Source: JBBQWZ01 sp043788745
GTDB lineage: Bacteria > Acidobacteriota > Terriglobia > Bryobacterales > Bryobacteraceae
NCBI GenBank assembly: GCA_043788745.1
Contig: JAYVTO010000003.1
Span: forward strand, 31,111 to 95,110
Reading direction: 5' to 3'
DNA: 64,000 nt
The notes under the pieces are model-generated. The model was not told where the DNA came from, ran no database searches, and saw only the letters and a list, made by a program, of their open reading frames with translations. The translations under genes and the position numbers were made by a program. Positions 1 to 8,983 of this stretch are shown here, piece after piece (position 1 is the first letter of the stretch; every line of letters starts with the position of its first letter).

Positions 1-1796
1 ATCGTGCGACGCGTGATGCCGGATTCGGCGGCGGCCTTCTCGATCAGCTCGGTGACCAGTGGATCCGGCGTTGGGCGACGGTTCTCGTCGTACTTGTACC
101 AGCCCGATCCCGTCTTCTGCCCGTAGCGGCCCATCTCGCAAAGCATGTCGGAGATCTTCGCGTAGCGGCGCTTCGGATCGCGCAAGTGCGCGTACTCCTT
201 GCGAATCCGCCAGCCGACGTCGAGGCCGGCGAGGTCGCCCATCGCGAGCGGGCCCATCGCCATGCCCCATTCGTAGAGCGCCCCGTCGATCTGCTCCGGC
301 GCGGCGCCTTCTTCGGTCAGGAACACGGCTTCGCGGCCGTACGGATCGACCATGCGATTGCCGATGAAGCCGCGGCAGTTGCCCGCGAGCACGCCGACCT
401 TACTCAGCTTCTTGGCGAGAGCCATCGACGTCGCGATCACGCTCTTGCTGGTCTTCGCGCCCTTCACGATCTCAAGCAGCCGCATTACGTTCGCGGGGCT
501 GAAGAAGTGATGGCCGATCACCATCTCCGGACGCTTGGTGGCCGCGGCGATCTCGTCGATGCTCAAGGTCGAAGTGTTCGACGCGAGAATGCAAGCGGCC
601 TTCGCGATTCCGTCGAGCGCCGAGAAGATCTCCTTCTTCAAAGCCATGCCTTCAAACACGGCTTCGACGATAATATCGACCTTCTCAAAACCTTCGTAGG
701 TCAGCTGCGGAGTGATTAGCGCCATGCGCTGATCCATCACGTCCTGCGAGAAGCGGCCCTTCTTCACCGAGTTGGAGTAATTCCTGGCGATGATCGCCAT
801 GCCCTTGTCGAGCCCTTCCCGCGTGGTTTCCTTGATGAGGACGGGGATGCCCGCATTGGCATAGTTCATCGCGATGCCGCCGCCCATCGTGCCCGCGCCG
901 ATGACGGCCGCGCTCTTGATGTCGTACATCGGCGTGTCTTTGTCGATACCGGGAATCTTGGCCACGGCACGCTCGCCGAAGAACGCATGGATGAGCGACT
1001 TCGACTGGTTGTCGAAGAGGCACTTCTGGAAGAGTTCCGCTTCCTTCTTGCAGCCATCTTCGAAGTTCATCATCGTGGCGGCTTCGACGGCGTCGATCGC
1101 GGCGACGGGCGCGATCTGCCCGCGCTTGGTCTTCTTCGCTTCCTTGCGCGCGGCGTCGAATACACCGGGCTCCGCTTTCAGCTTGTCGGTAAGGTCGCGC
1201 GTCTTGCGGATGGCGGTCTGCTGCTTCGCGAACGCAATGGCGCCATCGAGCAGGTCGCCTTCGACGATCTGGTCGATGATGCCGAACTGCAGCGCTTCGG
1301 CGGCCTTGATCGGCTCACCGTAGGCGCACATCTCGATGGCCTTCTGGATGCCGGCAAGACGCGGCAGGCGCTGCGTGCCCGCGGCGCCGGGGATGATGCC
1401 GAGTTTGCATTCGGGCTGGCCGACCTGTGCCGACGCCACCGCTACGCGATAGTGCCCGGACATCGCGACCTCAAGTCCGCCGCCGAACGCGGTGCCGTGG
1501 ATCGCCATTACGACAGGCTTCGGGCAATCTTCCACGCCGATCAGCCCCGCAGTCAGGCTCAAGCGCGGGCGTTGGCCCGAGGTCATCTTGCCAAACTCGC
1601 GGATGTCCGCGCCGGCGATGAACGTGCGGCCGCCGCCGATAATCACAATCGACTGCACAGCCGGGTCTGCACCCGCGGTCTGCACATGCGCGAGAATGCC
1701 TTCCGGTACTCCGGGCGAAAGCGCATTCACCGGCGGGTTCTCAATCGTAATCACGGCAACGCCATCGCGATGCGTCAATGTAACCAGTTCACTCAT
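1..1796 (-). CDS. fadJ: Enoyl-CoA hydratase / 3-hydroxyacyl-CoA dehydrogenase fusion (partial)
   Basis: Bifunctional beta-oxidation enzyme: the N-terminal crotonase half hydrates enoyl-CoA and the C-terminal half oxidises 3-hydroxyacyl-CoA with NAD. Translation from ATG 1796 shows the crotonase motif FGGGLE, a second acidic residue in GQPECKLGI, and GAAGTQRLPRL. A linker is followed by the Rossmann motif VIGAGTMGGGIA at about residue 300 and the dehydrogenase motif GHHFFSPANVM. The C-terminus is cut off by the window edge. The start lies 25 nt after the stop of the acyl-CoA ligase on the same strand, so the two are probably one fatty-acid degradation operon. FadB or FadJ type cannot be told apart here. 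Confidence 0.9.
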   Translation of the reverse strand, partial: MSELVTLTHRDGVAVITIENPPVNALSPGVPEGILAHVQTAGADPAVQSIVIIGGGRTFIAGADIREFGKMTSGQRPRLSLTAGLIGVEDCPKPVVMAIHGTAFGGGLEVAMSGHYRVAVASAQVGQPECKLGIIPGAAGTQRLPRLAGIQKAIEMCAYGEPIKAAEALQFGIIDQIVEGDLLDGAIAFAKQQTAIRKTRDLTDKLKAEPGVFDAARKEAKKTKRGQIAPVAAIDAVEAATMMNFEDGCKKEAELFQKCLFDNQSKSLIHAFFGERAVAKIPGIDKDTPMYDIKSAAVIGAGTMGGGIAMNYANAGIPVLIKETTREGLDKGMAIIARNYSNSVKKGRFSQDVMDQRMALITPQLTYEGFEKVDIIVEAVFEGMALKKEIFSALDGIAKAACILASNTSTLSIDEIAAATKRPEMVIGHHFFSPANVMRLLEIVKGAKTSKSVIATSMALAKKLSKVGVLAGNCRGFIGNRMVDPYGREAVFLTEEGAAPEQIDGALYEWGMAMGPLAMGDLAGLDVGWRIRKEYAHLRDPKRRYAKISDMLCEMGRYGQKTGSGWYKYDENRRPTPDPLVTELIEKAAAESGITRRT

Positions 1797-1820
1797 AGGG
1801 GTCCTTTATCGATTTGGAAA

Positions 1821-3470
1821 TTAGCTCTTGGTAGATGCCTGATCGCGCAACTCACGGCGCAATACTTTGCCGACGCTGCTTTTCGGCAGCGACGGTACGA
1901 ACTCGATTGCTGTCGGCAGCTTGAACTTCGCCAGCCGCTCTTTTGAGAACGCCAGCAGTTCTTCCGCGGTAGCGGAGACGCCGGACTTCAATACGACGTA
2001 CGCCTTCACCTCTTCGCCGCGATAGGCGTGCGGAACGCCGATCACAGCCGCTTCCATCACGGCCGGGTGCGTGAACAACACATCCTCCACCTCGTTCGGA
2101 AACACCTTCAGGCCGCTGACGATGATCATGTCCTTCTTACGTTGGACGATGTAGAAGAAGCCGTCCTCATCCATGCGGGATACGTCACCGGTGTAGAGCC
2201 AGCCGTCGCGCAACGCGTAGGCAGTCTCTTCGGGGCGGTTCCAGTAGCCCTTCATGACTTGCGGTCCGCGAATGCAAAGCTCGCCTTCTTCGCCGAGCGG
2301 AACCTCAATCAGGCCGGTCTCGATGTCGACGATCTTCACCTCCGTCGACGGCACGGGCAACCCGACACTGCCCGGCTTGCGCTTCGCGAGCATCGGCGTC
2401 GAATGCGTGGTGGGCGAGGCTTCGGTCAAACCATAGCCTTCCGCGATGGTCGCGCCGCTCATCAATTCGAACTGCTCGATCACTTCAAGAGGCAGCGGCG
2501 CTGAGCCGCTGTTGAACGTCTTCACTTCGTCGAGTCCGCAGGTCTTCGCATCGGGATGATTCAGAAGCGCAATATAGAGTGTGGGTACGCCAGGAAAGAA
2601 CGAAGGCTTGTACTTGCGGAAGTAGTCGAGAACGAGATTGATGTCGAACTTCGGCACCAGAATCTGCATCGTGCCATTCCAGCAGGAAAGCAGAATGCAG
2701 ATGGACAACGCATAGATGTGGAAGTAGGGGATGACGACGATCATCCGCTCCTCGCCCTTGCGTGTGAAGTACCCGCCCCACGGCACCACCTGTATCACGT
2801 TCGCGTAGAGGTTCTGGTGGGTGAGCATCGCGCCCTTCGACACTCCAGTGGTTCCGCCCGTGTACTGTAGGACTGCGACGTCGTTCGCGGCGTCGATCTC
2901 GACCCGCGGCAGCTTCACTTCGGTTACGCCTCGCAGCAGCCCGGTGTAGGACACAGTGCCTGAAATCAAAGGCGCGGATGCCTTCTGGTCGCTGTACTCA
3001 GCGAGGCTGGTGATGATGACGGTTTCGATCTTGGTGTTCGGCTGAATGCCGAGAATCATCTCCGCATTTGTATCGAGCGTGATCATCGCGCGAATGCCCG
3101 CGTCGTTCGCCTGATGCTGGACCTCGCGCGCCGTGTACGCAGGATTGAAGTTCGCGCAGATCGCGCCGAGGCGCATCAACGCGAAGAACGCGATCATGTA
3201 CTGCGGCGAGTTCGGCAGCATAATTCCGACGCGATCACCCTTCGCGATGCCCATCTGGTGGAACGCGCAAGCGAGGCGGTCCGCCTGTTCTTTGATCTCC
3301 GCGAACGTCAGTTCCGCGCCTTGAAATGCGGTCGCGGTCCGATGCCGATATTGGCTCGCCGCGAGGGAGATCAGGTGATACAGCGAGCGCTGCGGCAACG
3401 TTGTCGTCGCGGGAACCCAGGGGTCATATTGAGCCAACCAAGGCTTCGAGGCGTAGGGGCTTGCGGTCAT
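1821..3470 (-). CDS. fadD: Long-chain fatty-acid--CoA ligase (AMP-forming)
   Basis: Activates fatty acids to acyl-CoA through an acyl-adenylate. The adenylation P-loop YTGGTTGVSKGAML, the motif GYGLTEASPTTH, the hinge region GWLYTGDVSRMDEDGFFYI and the C-terminal lysine motif PKSSVGKVLRREL are all present. Length is about 549 residues, usual for the family. I chose ATG 3470 (MTASPYASK) because the longer frame adds 18 residues that are not family-like. A perfect TATAAT on the minus strand (3513-3508) would give a leader of about 30 nt. It is followed by the hydratase/dehydrogenase gene, which uses its product. Confidence 0.93.
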   Translation of the reverse strand: MTASPYASKPWLAQYDPWVPATTTLPQRSLYHLISLAASQYRHRTATAFQGAELTFAEIKEQADRLACAFHQMGIAKGDRVGIMLPNSPQYMIAFFALMRLGAICANFNPAYTAREVQHQANDAGIRAMITLDTNAEMILGIQPNTKIETVIITSLAEYSDQKASAPLISGTVSYTGLLRGVTEVKLPRVEIDAANDVAVLQYTGGTTGVSKGAMLTHQNLYANVIQVVPWGGYFTRKGEERMIVVIPYFHIYALSICILLSCWNGTMQILVPKFDINLVLDYFRKYKPSFFPGVPTLYIALLNHPDAKTCGLDEVKTFNSGSAPLPLEVIEQFELMSGATIAEGYGLTEASPTTHSTPMLAKRKPGSVGLPVPSTEVKIVDIETGLIEVPLGEEGELCIRGPQVMKGYWNRPEETAYALRDGWLYTGDVSRMDEDGFFYIVQRKKDMIIVSGLKVFPNEVEDVLFTHPAVMEAAVIGVPHAYRGEEVKAYVVLKSGVSATAEELLAFSKERLAKFKLPTAIEFVPSLPKSSVGKVLRRELRDQASTKS

Positions 3471-3507
3471 CTGAGGGGTTCTCTCTGAAAAAGACTCGGA
3501 ACTCGTG

Positions 3508-3534
3508 ATTATACTGCGCGGCATCCGCTACAAT
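3508..3534. promoter_or_regulatory. Divergent -10 elements between acyl-CoA ligase and permease
   Basis: ATTATACT at 3508-3515 reads as TATAAT on the minus strand (3513-3508), suited to the ligase, and as TATACT on the plus strand (3510-3515). A second plus-strand hexamer, TACAAT at 3529-3534, lies 9 nt before the TTG start of the permease. No convincing -35 boxes are visible, so the calls rest on the -10 elements alone. Confidence 0.45.
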
Positions 3535-3543
3535 TGCGGGACG

Positions 3544-4950
3544 TTGACTACGACTACGCAAGAGACGCCTCATTCTGATCGCGGTCTGATTCGCGGGCTG
3601 ACGTTCGCGAGCACAACCACGCTGGTGATTGGCTCGATCATCGGCACGGGCGTGTACTTCAAAGCTGCGGTAATGGCGCAACTCGTGGGATCTCCGTGGC
3701 TTGTGCTGGCCGCGTGGGCGGCCGCCGGATTCCTGACGCTGTGCGGCGCATTGTGCTTCGCCGAACTTGGCGGCATGATGCCAAACTCAGGCGGGCAGTA
3801 CATTTGGCTGCGGACGGCGTTCGGCGAACAGACCGCGTTCCTGTGCGGATGGACTTGCACCGTCGTCGGAGCCGCGGGGATCGCTGCACTTGGAGTCGGT
3901 TTTGCGACGTTTCTTTCGGCCATCATTCCCATGCCGGGTATTTGGGCCGAGGCGGATTTCCCTTCCTTGCGCTTCCACTGGCAAATCGGTCCTCGCGAAG
4001 GTGTCGCTGTGCTCGCGATCCTGGTGCTCGGCGTCATCAACTGTCTGGGCATCGCGTTCGGCGGCCGGGTGCAGCTTGTATTGACGCTGGCAAAATGCTT
4101 CGGCATCGGCTTGGTCGTACTCGGCGCGTTCTTCTTCGCCAGCTCTGGATCTCCTTCGCATTTTGAGGCACCAGCCGCATCCGCATGGCCCGGATTCACG
4201 GCGTTCGGAGCGGCGATGCTCGCTGCGTTGTGGGCATGCGATGGCTGGGCCTTCATGCCGATGGTGGCGGGCGAAGTGCGCGACCCGGAGCGCAACGTGC
4301 CGCGCGCGCTGATCCTGGGTGTGCTGGTTGTGCTGGCTCTTTACGGTTTGGCGAATCTCGCGTACTTTTGGGCACTGCCGTTCGCTGAAGTGGCGAACTC
4401 GAACTCAACGCAGTTCCGGAACGCACTGCCTGTCGCATCGAAAACGGCGCAAACGTTTCTCGGCATCAATGGACCGGCCATCGTGTCGGCGATCTTCATG
4501 ACGTCGGCGGCAGGCGCGTTGAACGGCGTATTGCTGTCGGTTGCGCGTCTTCCGTTCGCGATGTCACGCGACAAACTGCTACCGTCGAAGATCGGCGAGC
4601 TCCACGCGTCGACGCGCGTGCCCGTCGTCTCGATCCTCGGCGTAACGATCTGGTCAGCCATGCTTGCGGTGTCCGGCACATACGATCAGTTGACTGACTT
4701 CGTAATTTTCGGCGAGTGGATCTTCTACGCATTGGCAGTGGCGGCAGTGTTCGTACTTCGCAAACGGAACCCGGACGCGGCGCGTCCGTATCGCACGTTG
4801 GGCTATCCGCTGACGCCGGCAATCTTCCTCTGCGGCGCCGGGTTCTTAGTGGCGAACACGCTGGTGGCGCGGCCGCTCGAATCGGCGGTGGGGCTGGGAT
4901 TCATCGCTCTCGGGTTCCCGATGTACTGGACGTTTCGTCGGAAGTCCTAG
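3544..4950 (+). CDS. APC-family amino acid permease
   Basis: Inner-membrane amino acid/polyamine-type transporter with about 12 hydrophobic segments spread over 468 residues. The first helix carries the APC substrate-binding signature IGSIIGTGVYFK, and helix 6-like sequence includes ALWACDGWAFMPMVAGEV. Start choice is uncertain: GTG 3505 gives 13 extra residues, whereas TTG 3544 (LTTTTQETPHSD) sits 9 nt after a TACAAT hexamer and gives a normal cytoplasmic N-terminus. It is transcribed divergently from the fatty-acid genes. The substrate cannot be read from sequence; serine/threonine or general amino acid exchange is typical of this family. Confidence 0.85.
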   Translation: MTTTTQETPHSDRGLIRGLTFASTTTLVIGSIIGTGVYFKAAVMAQLVGSPWLVLAAWAAAGFLTLCGALCFAELGGMMPNSGGQYIWLRTAFGEQTAFLCGWTCTVVGAAGIAALGVGFATFLSAIIPMPGIWAEADFPSLRFHWQIGPREGVAVLAILVLGVINCLGIAFGGRVQLVLTLAKCFGIGLVVLGAFFFASSGSPSHFEAPAASAWPGFTAFGAAMLAALWACDGWAFMPMVAGEVRDPERNVPRALILGVLVVLALYGLANLAYFWALPFAEVANSNSTQFRNALPVASKTAQTFLGINGPAIVSAIFMTSAAGALNGVLLSVARLPFAMSRDKLLPSKIGELHASTRVPVVSILGVTIWSAMLAVSGTYDQLTDFVIFGEWIFYALAVAAVFVLRKRNPDAARPYRTLGYPLTPAIFLCGAGFLVANTLVARPLESAVGLGFIALGFPMYWTFRRKS

Positions 4951-4959
4951 CAGCGCGAG

Positions 4960-6030
4960 TCACCTGCCGGGGGGCTTTTGGTTCTCCTTCGCCGGTCGGA
5001 TCGAATCATTGCGATGCACGGCGAGAGTCCATTCGACAGGTATCTCGGCGGGCCGGAAGCACTCGCGCTCGTCGCACGCTTGATATCGGAGCACTCCGCG
5101 AATGGTCACCGGGGCGGTCTGATCGTGCTCTCTCGGCAGCGTTCTTTCAAAGACGCCGCGATCGGAGATCACAATATCCTGGCTCACTCTGAACTTGCCT
5201 CTGAACACCGGCACGCGTTCTTTGATCGCTTTCAGGCGAAGAACCGTTGACGGCGGATACGAGACAGGCCGCGTGAGAAACTCAATGCCCTGGGTCAGCA
5301 CCATTTCGACCGGCTTGTAGCCGACCGCGCCAGGCGCGTAGAGATGGACACCCTTCGACAGACCAATCTCCAGCCCCAGCGTGACCCGCGTGCCGGGGCT
5401 GACGGCGCGATCGGATTGAAATAATTCCACCTCCAAGTGCGGACCAGATCGCCGCTCGCCACGTTTCTCAATCACCTCTGGGAACAAAAGTGTGATGACG
5501 TTGTTCGCGGAGAACCGATCGTTCCAGTTGCCGTCGACGAAACGCTCGCGGATGACGCCGTTGCGGCCAATCCAGAACCAGCCCGGATACGCCACATCGC
5601 TCGCGCCATAGGCCGGAATATTGCTCTGTGAGTTGTCGGGGTCAAGCATCCGAAACGCTCGAATCGTTTGCGATTGCGGATCGGAAAGCAACGGATACGC
5701 GATCTTGGCGCGCGCACCAAAGTCGCACAACGTCGCCACGTTGTCGTACGTCATCGCCGCGATTCCGAGGCCTTGGGCGCGAAATCGAGTCTCCGCCTGT
5801 TGCAACTGGACCAGTTGCTCTTTGCAGTAGGGTCACCAATCGGCGGAGCGGACGAACAGAAGCACCAAGCCGTTCGGGCCCGTCAGCGATTGAAGCGTTC
5901 GCATAACACCCCGCTGGTCTTCCGCGGTGAACGATGGAATGGACACGCCCACTGGCAGTCCTCTTTGGTCGACGGGGATGGTTTGTGCGAATAGGCGGGA
6001 GACGGTCAACAACGCGAGGGAGAGTCTCAT
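4960..6030 (-). CDS. Exported redoxin-DsbD-alpha fusion, probable selenoprotein (in-frame TGA = Sec)
   Basis: One frame runs from ATG 6030 to the stop at 4960, interrupted only by TGA at 5835-5833. The order is a signal peptide (MRLSLALLTVSRLFAQ), an AhpC/TSA-type thioredoxin fold to about residue 190, then a DsbD N-terminal-like beta domain with the pair QACDERECF. The TGA reads SADW-U-PYCK. Redoxins of this family have SADWCPYCK there, so TGA replaces the first Cys of the CxxC redox centre. A SECIS-like hairpin follows. Both sides of the TGA encode continuous domain sequence without any frame change. About 356 residues with Sec. Likely periplasmic thiol redox or peroxidase role. The alternative is a TGC-to-TGA mutation or error that splits a pseudogene. 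Confidence 0.75.
5802..5818 (-). promoter_or_regulatory. Candidate bacterial SECIS hairpin
   Basis: Downstream of the in-frame TGA (5835-5833) the minus strand folds as GCAACT-GGTCC-AGTTGC, a perfect 6-bp stem with a 5-nt loop starting with GG. The loop begins 21 nt after the TGA. Bacterial SECIS elements lie directly after UGA, with guanosine in the first loop positions; the E. coli fdhF loop also contains GGUC at a similar distance. The hairpin lies inside coding sequence, as is normal for bacteria. Confidence 0.65.
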
Positions 6031-6148
6031 CGCGTACTCAGACGCGGCTGTGCCGAATCCGTTATCGTGCGTGGCCAATCATTATTCAGGCGACAGTGCC
6101 AGTTGGGCGTCCATTGCCTTGCCAGAAGGTGCCGCCGGGGCGGAGAAG

Positions 6149-6340
6149 CTACTTGGGCTGTCTGACGATCTTTAGAAGTTCGTAAGTGCCACGTGCGGTA
6201 CGAAAATAGAAGCGCCAATCGTCATTCACTCGGCCCTGCAAACGTGAGCAAGCGACGTTCACCGCAATTGGCGCTTGCGGCGTCTCGCTTTTCGGTTGGC
6301 ATTCGCGTTCAGCGAAGCCATCAATGCCTCGGCCAATGAA
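6149..6340 (-). pseudogene. Possible RelE-like toxin fragment
   Basis: The reading frame ending at 6149 encodes a tail of about 50 residues, SRLQGRVNDDWRFYFR followed by TYELLKIVRQPK, which resembles the C-terminal half of RelE/ParE-superfamily toxins. It directly follows an AbrB-type antitoxin on the same strand, the expected place for a partner. No ATG or GTG lies near the antitoxin stop in this frame, and the N-terminal part of a toxin is missing. It is therefore probably truncated or frameshifted. The family call is by eye only. Confidence 0.3.
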
Positions 6341-6539
6341 AACGGCCCTTTGCCTTTCCAGAATCCATCTCGGCGAGCGCTTGATCCATGTCTCGATCAA
6401 CGACAGCCTTCGGGGTGAGCGTATTCTTCCCGCGCTCGATCCTGGCTTCAAAGATGTCCCCGATGCCGATGCGGACCTGTTCGCGGATCGCGATTGGAAT
6501 CACTACTTGAAGCTTGCTCTTTACAGTGACGAGTGCCAT
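6321..6539 (-). CDS. AbrB/MazE-type antitoxin
   Basis: Small DNA-binding protein of 72 residues with an N-terminal SpoVT/AbrB swapped-hairpin sequence: VTVKSKLQVVIP, then IREQVRIGIGDIFEARI. The C-terminal half is charged and would contact a toxin. Such proteins autorepress their operon and neutralise a cognate toxin. The downstream toxin-like frame appears incomplete, so this antitoxin may be an orphan. Confidence 0.7.
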   Translation of the reverse strand: MALVTVKSKLQVVIPIAIREQVRIGIGDIFEARIERGKNTLTPKAVVDRDMDQALAEMDSGKAKGRFHWPRH

Positions 6540-6624
6540 GGCGCGCCGTTTAACTATGCACGCTTCTAACTTGAGGACATCGCAGGATCGGCATCCGTCC
6601 GCGCCGCCCTGAGTCCCACCGATC

Positions 6625-6630
6625 TATAAT
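6625..6630 (+). promoter_or_regulatory. -10 TATAAT directly before sialidase-like gene
   Basis: Perfect TATAAT, 6 nt before the GTG at 6637. Transcription would begin at or within a base or two of the start codon, giving a leaderless mRNA. No clear TTGACA-like box lies 16-18 nt upstream. Confidence 0.55.
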
Positions 6631-6636
6631 CGCGGA

Positions 6637-7812
6637 GTGAAGCTATTCGCCCTGCTTGCCCTTGCGACCGTGGCTGTCGCCGCCGACGCCCCTTTCTTCA
6701 AGTCGGAACTCGTCTTTCCATTGGAGAAGTGGCACAACCACGCGTCGTGCATCGTGGAACTGCCGAACCGCGATCTGTTCGTCATCTGGTATCACGGCTC
6801 CGGCGAACGAACGGCGGACGACGTGAAGATCGAAGGCGCACGGCTCGCAAAGGGCCGCGAGCGCTGGAGCCCGCGCTACGACATCGCGGACACGCCGGGC
6901 TTTCCGGACACCAATCCGACCATGTTCCTCGACAACGACAAGCGCCTGTGGTTGATGTGGCAGGTGATCATTGCGAACCAGTGGGAAACGGCGTTGACGA
7001 AGTATAAGATCTCTACCGACTACTTGAAGCTGGGCGCGCCCGCCTGGTCGGAGAGCGAAGTATTGCTGTTTGTTCCGCGCAACTTTGAAGCGAGCACGAA
7101 GAAGCAAATGGAAGGCATGGAGTACACGGAGAAGTATCGGAAGTATCTTTTTGAGAAAGCCGGCGACAAATATTACTCTCGCATGGGTTGGATGACGCGG
7201 GCGCATCCGCAGCAGTTGGCGAGCGGACGCATTGTCATTCCGCTGTACTCCGACGGCTATTCGTTTTCGCTGATGGCGATCTCGGACGACAAGGGCAAGA
7301 CCTGGCAGACCAGCGAGCCGCTTGTCGGCGGCGGCAACATTCAGCCGTCGATCGTGCAAAAGAAAGACGGAACGCTGGTCGCGTACATGCGCGATAACGG
7401 TCCGCCACCGAAGCGCGTGCACATGGCGACTTCGAAGGACGAAGGCGTCACGTGGTCGAAGGTGGTCGACTCCGAGATTCCGAATCCGGGCACGGGCATG
7501 GAGGTCATCGTGATGCGCGATGGGCGTTGGGCGATGGCCTACAACGATCTCGAGAAGGGCCGGCATTCGCTCGCTGTTTCGCTATCCGACGACGAAGGCG
7601 TGACCTGGAAATGGACGCGGAACATCGAGCGCGACGATCGTGGCGCGGGCGCGGGTTCCTTCCACTATCCGTCGATCATCCAATCGCAAGATGGATCGCT
7701 GCATATTTCGTATTCGATCTTCCTGAATCACCTTCCGGAAGGCGCGGACCGCAAGTCGATCAAGCATGCGCACTTCAATACGGAGTGGGTGGAGGCCGGC
7801 GATCCGAAGTAG
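6637..7812 (+). CDS. Exported sialidase-like (BNR/Asp-box) glycoside hydrolase
   Basis: A 391-residue secreted beta-propeller protein. The N-terminus MKLFALLALATVAVAADA is a signal peptide. Three Asp boxes are visible: SDDKGKTW (about residue 213), SKDEGVTW (about 267) and SDDEGVTW (about 317), each with the S/T-x-D-x-G-x-T-W pattern. The family is annotated exo-alpha-sialidase, but many members in environmental bacteria act on other sugars or are uncharacterised, so the substrate is open. GTG start preceded by TATAAT with no room for a Shine-Dalgarno. It converges on the ABC exporter operon, with stop codons one base apart. Confidence 0.8.
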   Translation: MKLFALLALATVAVAADAPFFKSELVFPLEKWHNHASCIVELPNRDLFVIWYHGSGERTADDVKIEGARLAKGRERWSPRYDIADTPGFPDTNPTMFLDNDKRLWLMWQVIIANQWETALTKYKISTDYLKLGAPAWSESEVLLFVPRNFEASTKKQMEGMEYTEKYRKYLFEKAGDKYYSRMGWMTRAHPQQLASGRIVIPLYSDGYSFSLMAISDDKGKTWQTSEPLVGGGNIQPSIVQKKDGTLVAYMRDNGPPPKRVHMATSKDEGVTWSKVVDSEIPNPGTGMEVIVMRDGRWAMAYNDLEKGRHSLAVSLSDDEGVTWKWTRNIERDDRGAGAGSFHYPSIIQSQDGSLHISYSIFLNHLPEGADRKSIKHAHFNTEWVEAGDPK

Positions 7813-7813
7813 C

Positions 7814-8980
7814 TTAGTCCAGCTTCTTGTGGAAGCGCGAAACACTAAGGCCGAGAATCGTCACGCCGAGCACGCCGAGCGCGGTCATTTGCGGCCATAG
7901 CGTATCGGGTCCAGCGCCCTTCAAGAAGATCGCGCGGACGATTTCGACGAAGTAGCGCACGGGATTCAGGTAGGTCAGGTACTGAATCGGTATCGGCATG
8001 TTGCGGATCGGGAAGTTGAATCCGCTGAGCAGGAAGAACGGCATGAAGCACAGGAACGTCGACATCATCGCCTGCTGCTGCGTGCGGCAGATGGTGGAGA
8101 CGAACAGCCCCGCGCCGAGCGTGGTCAATAGAAACAGCCCGGCACACACCATCAATAGGAGAAAGCTCCCGCGGAACGGTACGTGGAAGATCAGCAGCGA
8201 TGCCGCGAATACGAGGATTGTATCGGCGAAGCCGATCAGCGCGAAAGGAATCGTTTTGCCCAGGATCAGTTCGATCGGCTTGATCGGCGTCACCATCAGT
8301 TGCTCCATCGTGCCGATCTCTTTCTCCCGGACGATCGCCATTGCGGTGAGCGAGAGCGTGACAAGCGTGATGATGTTGACGATGACCCCGGGGATGAAAT
8401 AGTTCCGGCTGCGGAGGTCCGCATTGAACCAAACACGCGGCCGCACCGATAGCTGCGGAATTGTGACGTGAATCGGTGCGCCGGACTGCACGGTTCGCGC
8501 GACCGACTTGATCCTTTGCTGTTCCTGCAGCATCTCCGCGGAGAAGCGCGCAATCGTCCGGCCGGCATAGCTGGTGACAATCGAGGCCGTGTTCGAGTTG
8601 GTGCCTTCGACAAGCACTTGCACTTCGGACTCGCGACCACGCTGCAGATCGCGCCCAAAGCCGGGCAACAAGCGGACGACGCCTTCCACTTTCGAGCGAT
8701 CCATGAGATCGTGCAGTTCGGTGTCGTTCTGAGGGGTCGCAATCACTCTGAAGCGGCCAGAGCCTTCGAACGCAGCGCGGAGTTCACGGCTCTGCTGCGT
8801 GCGATCGCCGTCCATCCAGCCGATCCGCGCTTGCTCGACGTCGAGGTTTACGGCGAAACCAAAGACCATCAGCTGAATCATCGGAGGCGCGAGCAACATG
8901 CCGCGCATGCGTGGCTCGCGGAGAGCCTGCCGCAACTCCTTGCGGACGATGACCAGAATTCGTTCGATCGATGGAGACAT
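7814..8980 (-). CDS. ybhR: ABC-2 type exporter permease (YbhR-like)
   Basis: Inner-membrane permease of 388 residues: one N-terminal helix after MLLAPPMIQLMVFGFAVNLD, a large periplasmic loop (about residues 45-190), then five hydrophobic segments. The sequence VREKEIGTMEQLMVTPIKP is the conserved cytoplasmic motif of the ABC-2 family. It is the last gene of the exporter operon, 3 nt after its sister permease; the two would form a heterodimeric channel. The substrate is unknown. E. coli YbhFSR exports cations or drugs such as cefoperazone, which is only a pointer. Confidence 0.88.
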   Translation of the reverse strand: MSPSIERILVIVRKELRQALREPRMRGMLLAPPMIQLMVFGFAVNLDVEQARIGWMDGDRTQQSRELRAAFEGSGRFRVIATPQNDTELHDLMDRSKVEGVVRLLPGFGRDLQRGRESEVQVLVEGTNSNTASIVTSYAGRTIARFSAEMLQEQQRIKSVARTVQSGAPIHVTIPQLSVRPRVWFNADLRSRNYFIPGVIVNIITLVTLSLTAMAIVREKEIGTMEQLMVTPIKPIELILGKTIPFALIGFADTILVFAASLLIFHVPFRGSFLLLMVCAGLFLLTTLGAGLFVSTICRTQQQAMMSTFLCFMPFFLLSGFNFPIRNMPIPIQYLTYLNPVRYFVEIVRAIFLKGAGPDTLWPQMTALGVLGVTILGLSVSRFHKKLD

Positions 8981-8983
8981 GAG

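Noticed and set aside
4960..6030. Two separate genes (4960-5805 and 5833-6078)
   Set aside because: The second would start inside a thioredoxin fold without a start region, and the first would end at its active site; one frame with a Sec codon explains both.
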